This document shows, piece by piece, positions 48,408 through 58,173 of a DNA stretch of 64,000 nt. Location: NCBI GenBank assembly GCA_037039685.1, contig JAWNGF010000004.1:1116001-1180000 (forward strand). Reading direction: 5' to 3'. The stretch is from Ceratobasidium sp. AG-K (Eukaryota; Basidiomycota; Agaricomycetes; Cantharellales; Ceratobasidiaceae). Within the stretch, counting starts at the first letter, position 1. Each line of letters opens with the position of its first letter. Position numbers and translations under genes: made by a program. The notes beneath the pieces were generated by a model. The model ran no database searches. It worked only from the letters and a program-made list of their open reading frames with translations, and was not told the DNA's origin.

Positions 48408-50408
48408 TTAGAGGGAGACCCCTTCTTTTCCCGAGTCCTCTACGATTGTTGCCTCTCTTCCTTTAACGCTAGGTTCTGTCGTTATCCATTCCTTGGATGG
48501 GCATTTGAATGAGCGATGTCCTTCCTGTCCGCACTTCAGGCAGCGGTTGCTTGCTATCCTTGCCTTGTATACTTCGTCGGGTAGCCGCTTTGTAGACGAT
48601 TGTCCGCTAGCGGTTGGTTGGGCTGCTTTCTTCCCTGTAGAGGTCTTGATTTGTTGCAGTTTCTGGTCAATAGAGATTGCGATTGAGATCCACCTGTCAA
48701 GGGAAAGTTCTCGTTCTGTCCCATCTTCATTGATCAGGGTTAGTTCAAAACGAGCTAGTTCGGTTTTGACTTCAGACTTTAACCCTTCCTTGAATTGGTT
48801 GATCAGCGCTTCCTGTCCCCAATTTACGTCTACCAGGAGATATCGGAACTCCGAGGCATAGTTTGCTACAGAGTTGTTCTGCTTGCATTTTCGGATATCT
48901 GATTTGGCTTTAGCTTTTTTGTTGGGGTCGCTGAACTGTTCCATGAAGTGTGCCTTGAAACTTTCCCATGAGGCAAGGTTTTGGTTATTTTCCCTTTGGT
49001 TGAGCGATCGTAGGAGTACTTGTGCCCAGTGAGTGGCAGCTTTGTTCTCGGATTTGAAATTTGCTAGGGCTTCGCGGATCCTTTCTTCGCTGGAAGTGTA
49101 TTGGTCGCCTAGGCGTAGAAAGTAGCTTTCCATTTGTGTGATGAACATTTCGGCACCTTCCCCTTTCTTTCCGTCGAAGGCTTCTGGACGGGTTACTTTT
49201 GGACGACGTGGTCCGCTACCAGTGTTTGGATTTTCGGTTAGCCGTTGGATTCTTAATTCTAATTCGTCAATCCTGGTAGATTCCGCGTCTGGATGAGGTG
49301 GGGAATTTGATCGCCTAGAGGGGATTCCGTGCAGGGATGTTTCGTCCATTTCTTCTCGCATATTGTTGATGGTTTGCTGCACTTCCGTAATTTTGGTAGT
49401 GAAGGAGGCTCCCTCTTGTCGTAAGGTTTCTAGTCCTTGTGTTACTGCCTCATTCCACTCAAGTTGTGCTTGTCTGGTAGTGTTGAGTTCTTCGCGTACG
49501 TTATTCACTAGTCCTTGGGTGTTGGTAACTTCATTTCGAAGGCGGGTTACGTCTTGACCGACTAGAAAGGAATTATGTTCGCCATTTCTTGCCGAGTTCA
49601 GAATGTCTGTCAGGGTTCCTTGTAGGGTGTTGATGGAGTCGTTAAAGATTTGCTGGTTGTTTGCTAGAACCTGGGTGGCTTGTTCTAGACCACTAAGCCT
49701 TCGATCTATAGTGACTCTCATTCCGTCTATAACCCTAAGGGTGGCGTTGTGTCTTCCTTCTAAAAGGTCGTCTAGGTCATCTAAATTGCTGATTACGGTC
49801 CTGCCGCTAGAACTGGAACTTGAACTTGAGCTCCCTGGATCTCCGACGCCTTGTTGTACCGCGCCTGATTGCTCGGAGTAACCCTGTGGGATATATGGTG
49901 GTGCTGGGATCACTGGTGTGACTGGCTGGGAAGCCACTGGAATTGGTCCTGCGTTGGTGATGGTTCCTCCAATTTGAGGAACTGTAGGGACATTGGGAAC
50001 GTGTGGTGTGGGGGGAGGTCTGATGGGAACAAGCGATACACCCCCATGGGCTTCGGGTTGGGGAGAAAAGAACTGTCTTCTGTTTCCTAACGGTAATAAG
50101 GGACGTGATGGCCCTGGAGTTGCAGTTGGAATACGAATTACAGCCGGAGTAGGGTCATTTGTGAGGTCTCCTGGTTCTCTATTCGTGATAGTGGGTTCTT
50201 CCTCTTGTACTGTTGTCATGTCAGGAATGCCGAAAGCTCCCGGCATTGATGTTTGACTTTGGGGGCGTGATCGGGCGGGACCTCCCGCTTGAGTTTGTGC
50301 AATATCTTGCTCGTTTAGTGATCCTGTGGGTCTTGCTGCCCGACTAGGTCCTCTCCTTGTTGATATCACAGATGAGGGACGTGACCCTCCATCTTCTTGA
50401 ATAGACAT
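48408..50408 (-). CDS. Element B Gag protein
   Basis: 666 codons from ATG 50408 (MSIQEDGGSRPSSVISTRRG), 30 nt inside the 5' LTR. The N-terminal third is Pro/Gln-rich and disordered, then a Ser run, then coiled-coil segments (TVISNLDDLDDLLEGRHN, VTRLRNEVTNTQGLVNN). The capsid-like retrotransposon gag domain starts around PEAFDGKKGEGAEMFITQME. The nucleocapsid knuckle CLKCGQEGHRSFKC sits near residue 620. Intact, whereas the A copy has a TGA. Confidence 0.9.
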   Translation of the reverse strand: MSIQEDGGSRPSSVISTRRGPSRAARPTGSLNEQDIAQTQAGGPARSRPQSQTSMPGAFGIPDMTTVQEEEPTITNREPGDLTNDPTPAVIRIPTATPGPSRPLLPLGNRRQFFSPQPEAHGGVSLVPIRPPPTPHVPNVPTVPQIGGTITNAGPIPVASQPVTPVIPAPPYIPQGYSEQSGAVQQGVGDPGSSSSSSSSSGRTVISNLDDLDDLLEGRHNATLRVIDGMRVTIDRRLSGLEQATQVLANNQQIFNDSINTLQGTLTDILNSARNGEHNSFLVGQDVTRLRNEVTNTQGLVNNVREELNTTRQAQLEWNEAVTQGLETLRQEGASFTTKITEVQQTINNMREEMDETSLHGIPSRRSNSPPHPDAESTRIDELELRIQRLTENPNTGSGPRRPKVTRPEAFDGKKGEGAEMFITQMESYFLRLGDQYTSSEERIREALANFKSENKAATHWAQVLLRSLNQRENNQNLASWESFKAHFMEQFSDPNKKAKAKSDIRKCKQNNSVANYASEFRYLLVDVNWGQEALINQFKEGLKSEVKTELARFELTLINEDGTERELSLDRWISIAISIDQKLQQIKTSTGKKAAQPTASGQSSTKRLPDEVYKARIASNRCLKCGQEGHRSFKCPSKEWITTEPSVKGREATIVEDSGKEGVSL

Positions 50409-50437
50409 GTTTGTGTGTTGTTAAGCTTGTTTTGTAA

Positions 50438-50892
50438 TGTCGTAGGCTTCTTCTTGGTGGCTATGAGACGAGCCGCGATGGAGAGTGGACGGCACTAAGA
50501 CCTAAGTGACCTCTTGAACCGCAACGCACTTAAGCGTCTGTAGGCTCTTGAGGGTAGGGGTGGTTCTAAGTGTCACTCGAAGGGGATGTTTTGACGAGAC
50601 AAAACAAGCTGGGGTTACCAGGCTTGTTAGTCCTCTAAATATATTCGAGAAGTGGCCGAGTCATACAAGGCGCAGCCACATGAGTCATACAGTCTACCAG
50701 TCAGGAGTGTCCATGTGAGTCATGCTGTATGAACAGACATGACTCGTACAAAGCACAGCCGCGTTACACAATGTAACAGAATAACCACAAGAAGGTGGCA
50801 ACGCAGCAAACGGAAACGGAACACAACACAAAAGAAAGGAACAGACGGGCGAGACAACAGTCGAGTCCGATGGAGTGAGCTAGCTCACGACA
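50438..50892 (-). repeat. 5' LTR of element B
   Basis: 455 bp, TGTCGTAGGC...CTCACGACA. Gag starts 30 nt downstream in the minus direction. Flanked by GGGAG. Confidence 0.92.
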
Positions 50893-51240
50893 GGGAGAAA
50901 AGAACTGTCTTCTAGTCCCTGATGGCCACAAGGGACGTGATGGTCCTGGACTTCCAGTTGAAATGCGAATTACAGCTGGAGTGGGGTCGTTTGTGAGATC
51001 TCCTGGTTCTCTATTCGTGATAGTGGGTTCTTCCTCTTGTACAGTTGTTATGTTGGGAATGCCGAAAGATCCTGGCATTGATGCTTGACTTTGGGGGCGT
51101 GATCGAGCAGGGCCTCCCACTTGAGTTTGTGCAATATCTTGCTCGTTTAGTGATCCTGTGGGCCTTGCTGCCCAACTAGGTCCTCTTCTTGTTGATATGG
51201 TAGATGAGGGACGTGATCCTCCATCTTCTTGAATAGACAT
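50893..51240 (-). pseudogene. Element A gag, N-terminal part
   Basis: ATG 51240 begins MSIQEDGGSRPSSTISTRRG, matching the gag of B. It is cut after RRQFFSP, where element B inserted, and continues at 43660. Confidence 0.88.
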
Positions 51241-51262
51241 GTTTGTTAAGCTTGTTTTGTAA

Positions 51263-51719
51263 TGTCGTAAGCTTCTTCTTGTTGACTATGAGACAAGCCG
51301 CAATGGAGAGTGGACGGCACTAAGACCTAAGTGACCTCTTGAACCGCAACGCACTTAAGCGTCTGTAGGCTCTTGAGGGTAGGGGTGGTTCTAAGTGTCA
51401 CTCAAAGGGGATGTTTTGACGAGACAAAACAAGCTGGGGTTTCCAGGCTTGTTGGTCCTCTATATATATTCCAGAAGTGGCCGAGTCATACAAAGCGTAG
51501 CCACATGAGTCAAAGCAGTCGACCAGTCAGGAGTGTCCATGTGAGTCATGCTGTATGAACAGACATGACTCGTACAAAGCACAGCCGCGTTACACAATGT
51601 AACGGAATAACCACAAGAAGGTGGCAACGCGGCAAACGGAAACGGCAACACAACACAGAAGGAAGGAACAGGCGGGCAAGACAACAGGCGAGTCCGATGG
51701 AGTGAGCTAGCTCACGACA
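51263..51719 (-). repeat. 5' LTR of element A
   Basis: 457 bp, TGTCGTAAGC...CTCACGACA. It is followed by CTTAG (51720-51724), the duplicate of 30376-30380. Confidence 0.92.
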
Positions 51720-51790
51720 CTTAGACTTATTGCTCACGGTCAACAAGGCGATTAGCAGTTGTCAACTCTACTACATAGCAGGTTGCAACA
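51720..51790 (+). repeat. Element D left LTR, last part
   Basis: It continues the D LTR after element A (the first 5 nt are the CTTAG duplication) and ends GGTTGCAACA. The matching inverted copy is 55695-56186. Confidence 0.8.
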
Positions 51791-51834
51791 TTGCAAAGCA
51801 AGCTCTTTCTCCGCTGAGCCACGAGAAAACAAGA

Positions 51835-54483
51835 TCACGTGACCTCTCAACAAAGTTCACAAGATCCTTGAGCACAGCATCAAACAGGCAGGCTACTGAG
51901 CCCGCGCCACAAATAGTTGAATTACAATCAAACCCATCCAGAGGAGCAAGGGATCAAGCAGGAGATTGGACGGCCCCGCTTAGAAGCAATAGCCGGGTAT
52001 CAAGACCGCCATCTACTAGCGTCCTGGGAGGAATTGGAAATATTATAGAAACTTTGGGAACTCAAGGAGAAGCATCCACCTCAAACAAACAAAGGTCCAC
52101 TTCCCCAACTATCTGAATTGTTGAACGACCAATCAACACTCCCCCTCCACCAGGGCCACAAATCAGTCAAAGGGACATAGTTAGCCCTAGAGCACATTGC
52201 ATCATTAGAATACTGGCATCACCCAGGAACACCACTCCAGGACCATCAAACCCCGCCCAAGCACACACCATGACAGCCGGAAGGCGGCAGCCACTGGAAA
52301 TGCCAAACTTTGACAACATGTTTCCTCCTGCTACGGGAACTCCAGTAGGGCCTATGGTACCCACACCGGCGTCAATGCCAGGATTGATGGTGACCACTAG
52401 GACACATAGTGCAGCCAGCATACCATCCACGTTTGAATCCCAACAAAGCGTTGAAACCATCTCTCAGGATGAACGCCTGAGGAATGAATTACTGGTAGAA
52501 AACATTGAAGGAAGAAGGGTCAAAACCCTAGAAAGAATTTTCAACACACTACAGGTCCAATACCAACAAGAAAACGCAGTCCAAGCCCTGAGAATTGAAG
52601 GCCTAGAACGCCAATGGGAAATTCAGGTGGCTGATACTACAAACATGATGCAGCAAATTGAGTGCATTGCTTCAAGGACTGAAGATGGGGTCAATACCTT
52701 CTACGAACGTCTCCGAAATGTCGATTGCGCACAACAAAGGGTTGAACAAATATTTGAGTGATCAATAGAAAATTTCGAGCAAATCAACCAACAATTAGTG
52801 GCTCAAAACCAATTGATCACCCAGAACCTACAAAACCAAGTAGGACGAATCAATAGAATGGAAGAGACCATGGGAAGAATGGCCAAAGGGATGAGGAACA
52901 TCACAATTGCCTTAGGACAGATCGATGAAGAAGTTATGGAAGGATTCCAAGAACAAACCAATTGACTCAGGGAAATCCAAACAGGAGGACAAGAAACGTT
53001 TGACCTTCTTGAACAAATTGGGGCCAATGCCCAAGTAGAATTGGATCACCAATGCAAGGAGTCTAGACGCACTTCCATAGAAATCCCAAACCCTAGGGAA
53101 CCTCCCCCACATAGGAGGAATATCTCACCTCAGGGAAGACGGTCTCCCTCATTCGAAGTGCAAGGCCAATCAGGTTATCAAATTAGGGAGGAAGGAAGAA
53201 CTCTCATTATCCAAACTGGACAAGGCGGAAATGGGAATGGATCAGGCCCACGCATCAAAATGCCCAAAGCATTCGAAGGAACAAGAGGAACGGCGGCTGA
53301 AACATTCCTTGCACAAATGAAAGCATTTTTCCACCTGAACCCAAATCAATATGATACAGAAGAACGTCGGATCGTCGCCACCCTGATGAATATGGCAGAG
53401 GGAGCAGCAGGAAACTGGGCACAACCCGCCCTCAATTGGTACAACGACAACAAAAACCATCCTTGGCTGTGTCATGAGCTGACTAAGCTCAGACATTTTA
53501 TTCTGATTTTATATCTTTTTTTCCGAACACTTTCCTTTTTTGGTACAATTGTCCTCTGGCGCTTAACTTGTATCATGTGATGTATTTGTCTTTTCATTTG
53601 ATATTAGTGATACTTCCGGAACTTCCAGAATGTCGAGTCATACCTCTTATCTCGCTTATCATTGGTTGTACTCGGCTTTCCCACACTGATAAATGATGAC
53701 GTGGCCTTGATCTCACATGTATATAAACCCAGAGGTCAAGCCGGTTAAACGACAAGGCTTGACCTCTTCTCCACTAGGACTTGCCTAATTCAATCTTCTT
53801 ACTTATCACCACTCCTTGGGTTCAAAGACTTGTTTAAGTCGAACCCCTTAACTTTTACATACCTAATTGACCCAAGTCGGGACAGGCTGGAATCATGGGA
53901 AGCTTTCCAAAACGCCTATGAGAAGCAGTGGAGCGACCCTAGCAAGAAAATCCAAGCAGAACAAGGGATTCAACAACTCTACCAGAACAAATCCATAGGC
54001 AAATATGTCTCTGAATTCCGACTTTTTGCACAGGAACTAGATTGGAACAACGCCGCTCTGATCGTGCGTTTCAGGCAAGGGTTGAGCAGACTCATCAAAG
54101 CGGAACTTGTCCGCAAAGAACTCAGGGACAGGAGGGCCGCTGCACAAAGGGATTTAGAAGGATGGATTGACATTGCCCTCCAGGCCGAAGAAATCCAAAA
54201 ACTCACCAATCCACAAAACAAGGGAAAGAAGGAAGACAAGACCAAAGGACCCAGAACCACTAGACAAGTGAAGGGAGATCTAGTTCCGAAGGCAGAGAAA
54301 ACACGCTGCAAAGAGAACAATCTCTGCATCAAATGTGGAGAAGCAGGACACGCAATTGCTGACTGCAAGAAGGAATGGACCTACAAGGACAAAGGAAAAA
54401 CACCAGTGAAAGGGAAAGCCAGCAAGGTGAAGGAAGGAGAAGCGGAGGAAACCAAGTCCACCGATTTGGAGTTGGAAAACTAG
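51835..54483 (+). pseudogene. Element D gag, several stops, split by a solo LTR
   Basis: One register runs through 51835-53469, with TGA codons near 52114, 52759 and 52962, and resumes after the solo LTR at 53885. It has coiled-coil segments (NEIQQ-type helices at 52500-53040), a capsid-like domain (KMPKAFEGTRGTAAETFLAQ, then ESWEAFQNAYEKQWSDPSKK) and a knuckle CIKCGEAGHAIADC. The C-terminus is Lys-rich. It is related in plan to the A/B gag but clearly another family. The start codon was not fixed. Confidence 0.75.
53470..53884 (+). repeat. Solo LTR of the element C family in element D gag
   Basis: 415 bp, TGTCATGAGC...GTCGGGACA. It is the same length as the LTRs of C, with about a dozen differences. 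It is flanked by GGCTG (53465-53469 and 53885-53889). Gag of D reads in frame across the site once the LTR and one GGCTG are set aside. It is the product of a full insertion followed by LTR-LTR recombination. Confidence 0.93.
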
Positions 54484-55694
54484 ATGGGCGTCTCTCCACC
54501 GTGTGTGAAGATGCCCCAATACCCTCTCTGAAAAATGTATATTACTGCAAAGCCACAAATGAATCACCCATGGTATATGCACAAGCAGAGGGAATCACGG
54601 AAAACATCACTACTCTCATTGACTCCGGCTCCAGCAGAAATTTCATCGACCGGAACTTTGCAAAGAAAAACAATATTCCCTTGATCTCCTTACAAACCCC
54701 TAGAAATGTGGAAATGATCGACGGAAAAACCCAAAAGAACCTCATCCGGCACCGTTGCAAATTGAAATTCAATATAGAAGGAAGAACTTTTGAACAAAGA
54801 TTCTATGTCATGCCAACAGGAACTCAACCTATGATCCTCAGCATGACATGGTTGAAGGAAACAAACCCTGATATTTCCTGGGCCCCATTCTCTATCAAAT
54901 GGAGAAAGGAACTTGATATTCAAGCAAAAGCAGGAACGTTACAGGAACTTCCTGAAGAACTCAAAGATTTTGCCGATGTCTTTGACGAAGAAAAATACAA
55001 CAAACTGCCGGAACACAGGGAATGGGACTGCAAAATTGACTTCTATGACAACAACAAACTCCCAAAACCAAAGAAAGCTTATCCCCTCTCGCCAAGAGAA
55101 AGGGAGGCCACAAGGGAGTATGTGAAGTCAGAACTCAAATCAGGGAGAATCAGACCCAGTGATTCCCCCATTGCTGCTAGCCTTTTCTTTGTCACAAAAG
55201 CACTGAAACCAGGACAAACTGTACCAGACCTGAGACCAGTTGTTGACTACAGAGGGGCAAATGCGGAAACTATCCCAGATTGCTATCCCATACCTCTGAT
55301 GGATCAACTCCTGGAAATCTTCAAGAAAACTAGTGACAAATCAAACAAAGAACTTTTCATCACCTCTCTGGACCTGAAAAATGGTTTTTGGAATGTGAGA
55401 ATCAGGGAAGGAGACAAATGGAAAACAGCATTCAGCACTTCCAAAGGACTTTTTGAATATACTGTGATGGCCTTTGGACTGAAAAATGCACCTTCAACGT
55501 TCCAAAGAATGATGGACAATATCCTCAGAGACCTGATTGGAAAAAAGATTGTAGTGTACATTGACAACATCTTGATTATCTCTAGAGGGAGAAACCAACA
55601 TACTTTGGACATCAGAGAAGTCCTCAAAAGGCTACAAAAAAACAATCTATATGGGAACCTCAAAAAGTGCACCTTTTACGGCAAAAAAGCCGAT
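54375..55694 (+). pseudogene. Element D pol, truncated in RT
   Basis: The frame overlaps the end of gag. The retropepsin reads TLIDSGSSRNFIDRNF (Asp kept). RT reads IRPSDSPIAASLFFVTKAL, SLDLKNGFWNVRIREGD and VYIDNILIISRG, in which the second catalytic Asp of YIDD is Asn (GAC to AAC within GACGAC, a CpG-type change). It ends at LKKCTFYGKKAD, where an inverted D-family LTR begins (55695). RNase H and integrase are absent. Confidence 0.85.
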
Positions 55695-56186
55695 TGTCGC
55701 AACCTGCTAAGTAGTAGAGTTGACGACTGCTAATCGCCTTGTTGACCATGAGCAATAAGTCTAAGTAGACTAAATCACTAAGGGAAATTGCTAGCTTCTA
55801 AGTAGAAGTCCTAGCTCCAAATCCCAAGTGGCTGCTGTAGTGGCTAAGTAGCCAAGTGCCTCTGATCACACACTGCAGGGAGAGTTGACAAGGCAAAGCA
55901 AGCTGGGGGTAACCATGCTTGCAAGCCAGTATATATAGGCAAAGGGCAAGTGAGTCATATAATGTACATGAGTCACAAGCCCAAGTCAGAGACCGAGTCA
56001 AGAAAAAAGGGGCTGCACAGGCTAGCCAATAGAAAACAGCATGAGTCATATGACTCATGGTGACACATCATCCATACACCTCACTAAACAAGGGAGAGGG
56101 CACATCTATACAGAAGAGGCACATAAGGCACCAATACAAGCCACAAGTCCGCAGAAGGAGAACAGAGGGTGGGACAGGTCACGACA
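55695..56186 (-). repeat. Inverted D-family LTR
   Basis: TGTCGCAACC...GTCACGACA. It is the reverse complement of the D left LTR (29958-30380 plus 51725-51790), with many differences. It is not flanked by a matching 5-bp duplication (CCGAT before, CATGC after), so it marks a rearrangement, not a simple insertion. Confidence 0.8.
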
Positions 56187-56526
56187 CATGCACCAACATT
56201 TCTATTTTATTGTATCCACTTGCTATTGGTCTGGGGAGGCCCCCCAATCTTTTGTCAGTTGCCCCCTTGTCCACTGGCACAACTGGATTGCCTATGCGGC
56301 CAATGACATCCACAACGCCCTTGAGATCATGGACAGGTCTTGCAAGGTCCGCCTTGGAGGCAACCCATTTGAGATAGTCAACCTCACTGTTGACCTGGAG
56401 ATTAGGGAGGAGGCCGTAATCAATTTGACGGATGATGAGGAGGATTATGGGGTTTGGAAAGGGACGGGGTCAGCCAAGGACCCATTTGTGCTTAATGACA
56501 CTGAGGAGTTTGTGCTGGTGAAGTGA
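56187..56526 (+). pseudogene. Element F 3' ORF, C-terminal fragment
   Basis: An open frame resumes after the inverted LTR and ends at 56526, 24 nt before the right LTR of F. It reads WIAYAANDIHNALEIMDRS ... NPFEIVNLTVDLEI ... EEAVINLTDDEEDYGVW ... NDTEEFVLVK. It is acidic, with an I/V-x-L-T plus acidic pattern like the end of ORF3 in A/B. It is probably the end of an extra 3' protein or of pol. The 5' part is missing. Confidence 0.5.
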
Positions 56527-56550
56527 GCCCTGGCCTAGAAGGGGGGGTAG

Positions 56551-56995
56551 TGTCACAACCTTTTCTCTTTCCTTCTTTGTTGTCTTGTTTGTCTTGTGTT
56601 TGGTCTTGTTCTTCTTGCCTTGGCGCATTTAGTTGCCTTTATGTAAGCCTTGACCATGGGACATGCCTGCCTGGCCTGTTCCCTTGTCTCCCTGGTGTCC
56701 ATGGACTTATCACATTTCCTTTGTTCTGTCCTCTTTTCTCTTGGACTCTTGCTTTCTCTTGTTTTGGTTTCCTTTGTTGCTTGCTCTCTATTGTACATAG
56801 CCACAGTAGTTAGTATATATACCAGTGACACAAGTCTTGCCCCCACAAGACTTGTTCTCTTGTCCTTTTCCCCATCACTCATCGTGTGACTCACTTAGGC
56901 CTTAGTGCCTTGCATTTGACCTTTGTTGTTGTCCCAACTCCCATCCTCACTGCCTGTGGAGTCTTGGCCTCCAAGGCTCGGCTAGGGTTGTGACA
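56551..56995 (+). repeat. Right LTR of element F
   Basis: 445 bp, TGTCACAACC...GGTTGTGACA. Flanked on the right by ACCGG. Confidence 0.9.
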
Positions 56996-57917
56996 ACCGG
57001 AGGACATGTTAGTTGAGCTACTAGCCAAAGTTTGGCATACAGTAGTTGAGCCAGTACTTTTGTTTCTGCGCTTGGTGAGTGTTGGCTGCTAATCAATCTT
57101 GAGGTTGTGCAACTTTAAATTAAAACCGAGCCTAGTGCCCATATTTGGTGGTGCCCGACAGGAGCGTACACTTCCCTCCCCGTCCATGTGGCGGGACTAT
57201 ATGCACCTGGATTGATGGATACAGCAAACCTCCCATATCACTTTCAATCACCGTACATCTCTACACTCGAAACACTCCTCAGAACCAGCCCTCTGAGCCC
57301 TCTGAGATCGGATCCCAAGTTGCTCAGGATACGCATGCCGACCATGCCAGATCAACCACCTCCCAGGCACCAAAGCTGAACTCGAGGCTGTCCAAACCGT
57401 GCTCGCGCCTTCCGAACTCGAGCAGTGGACAAAACTCGAAGGAGCGGAAGTGACGCTTTTTCTCGGGCGTTGGAGGAGCTAAAGGAAGCCAATTGGCTGC
57501 ATCTCGCCTGTCACGACGTCAAGGACATCTCGGGAGCCCTGCCAAGCGTGTTGTTACTCCACGATGGGCCGCTGCAGTGCGTCAGATTATGCAAGGACAG
57601 ATTGGGACTGCCCCGGACTTGTATTTTTGTCTGCGTGCCAGACGGCGACCGAGGATAGGTCGATGCATGATAAAGCGATGCACCTCGCTGAAGGATTCTT
57701 GTTCGCCGGGTTTGCGGGGGCTATTGTCACAATGCGGTTGATCGATGACGAGGATGGATGCAAGGAGGCCAAGTGCGCGTATAAATTCTTGACAGATGGA
57801 GCGGGGGAGCTTGAGGTGACCGAGACGTGCGCTAGATTACACCGAGCGGTGGAGGCTCTCCGCCACGAAGGTGTCTCTCCGCTTCGGTGGGTTCCATTCC
57901 TTCATTTGGGCGTATAG
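56996..57917 (+). pseudogene. CHAT domain, 3' part of the interrupted gene
   Basis: It continues the CHAT gene after element F. At least three frames are needed: 57210-57370 (YISTLETLLRTSPLSPL), about 57360-57560 (ALEELKEANWLHLACHDVKD) and 57564-57917 (CQTATEDRSMHDKAMHLAEG, AGFAGAIVTMRLID, EGVSPLRWVPFLHLGV). The caspase-like dyad is present: His in LHLACH and Cys in RACQT (usually SACQT). CHAT domains are clan CD peptidase relatives found with TPRs. Frameshifts and the 29-kb insertion make this a pseudogene. Confidence 0.75.
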
Positions 57918-58173
57918 GCTCACGACGAGCTGGACACGCCATGTAGCTTTCCTAGTGAAACCCATGTATATGTAAAAACTGTCCAAGAATGGTATCGATA
58001 TCTAACCTCATCCACGGTCGTACACGGCACAAGAAAAAAGGAATGAAAACGAGAACAATCAAGAAAATTGAAAAAGAAATTATCCAAGGTAGGTTACTTC
58101 AACACGAGGGTCCAACTACAACCGTCCTTGCAACGCCCAACCACAAAAGTCCTGACTACTCGCAACAGCCAAT

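Larger units (their letters stand above)
43666..50892 (-). mobile_element. Element B: near-intact Ty3 chromovirus inserted in element A gag
   Basis: 7227 bp with 455-bp LTRs (50438-50892 5' and 43666-44120 3') and TSD GGGAG (43661-43665 and 50893-50897). On the minus strand it carries three long intact frames: gag (50408-48408, 666 aa), pol (48405-44491, 1304 aa) and ORF3 (44995-44162, 277 aa). It is the same family as A, with LTRs clearly divergent from those of A. The LTRs of B differ from each other at two sites, both CpG-type. Despite open frames, the retropepsin catalytic Asp is Asn, so it may be unable to move by itself. Confidence 0.92.
30381..51719 (-). mobile_element. Element A: Ty3 chromovirus with two nested insertions
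   Basis: 457-bp LTRs lie at 51263-51719 (5') and 30381-30837 (3'), with TSD CTTAG at 30376-30380 and 51720-51724. The element lies inside the D LTR. Order on the minus strand: LTR, gag (51240-50893, then 43660-42008), pol (42005-39117, then 32233-31208), ORF3 (31703-30879), LTR. Element B splits gag and element C splits pol. Without them the element is about 7.2 kb, almost the same as B (7227 bp), and the two are one family. Gag is stopped by a CGA-to-TGA change and pol by a TAA near 40893. The LTRs differ at 5 of 457 sites, all CpG-type. Confidence 0.88.
27746..56995 (+). mobile_element. Element F: outermost Ty3-type LTR retrotransposon
   Basis: Two 445-bp direct LTRs (27746-28190 and 56551-56995), both TG...CA, bound the whole nest. 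The flanking 5-bp duplication is ACTGG (27741-27745) and ACCGG (56996-57000), identical but for one CpG-type change. A polypurine tract (gaagggggggtag) sits directly before the right LTR, so the element is in + orientation. Only gag (28651-29957) and a 3' ORF fragment (56187-56526) of its own coding sequence remain. Protease, RT and integrase are missing, with element D and its contents in between. The LTRs differ at about 19 sites, most of them explained by CpG loss. It inserted into the CHAT gene. Confidence 0.85.
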
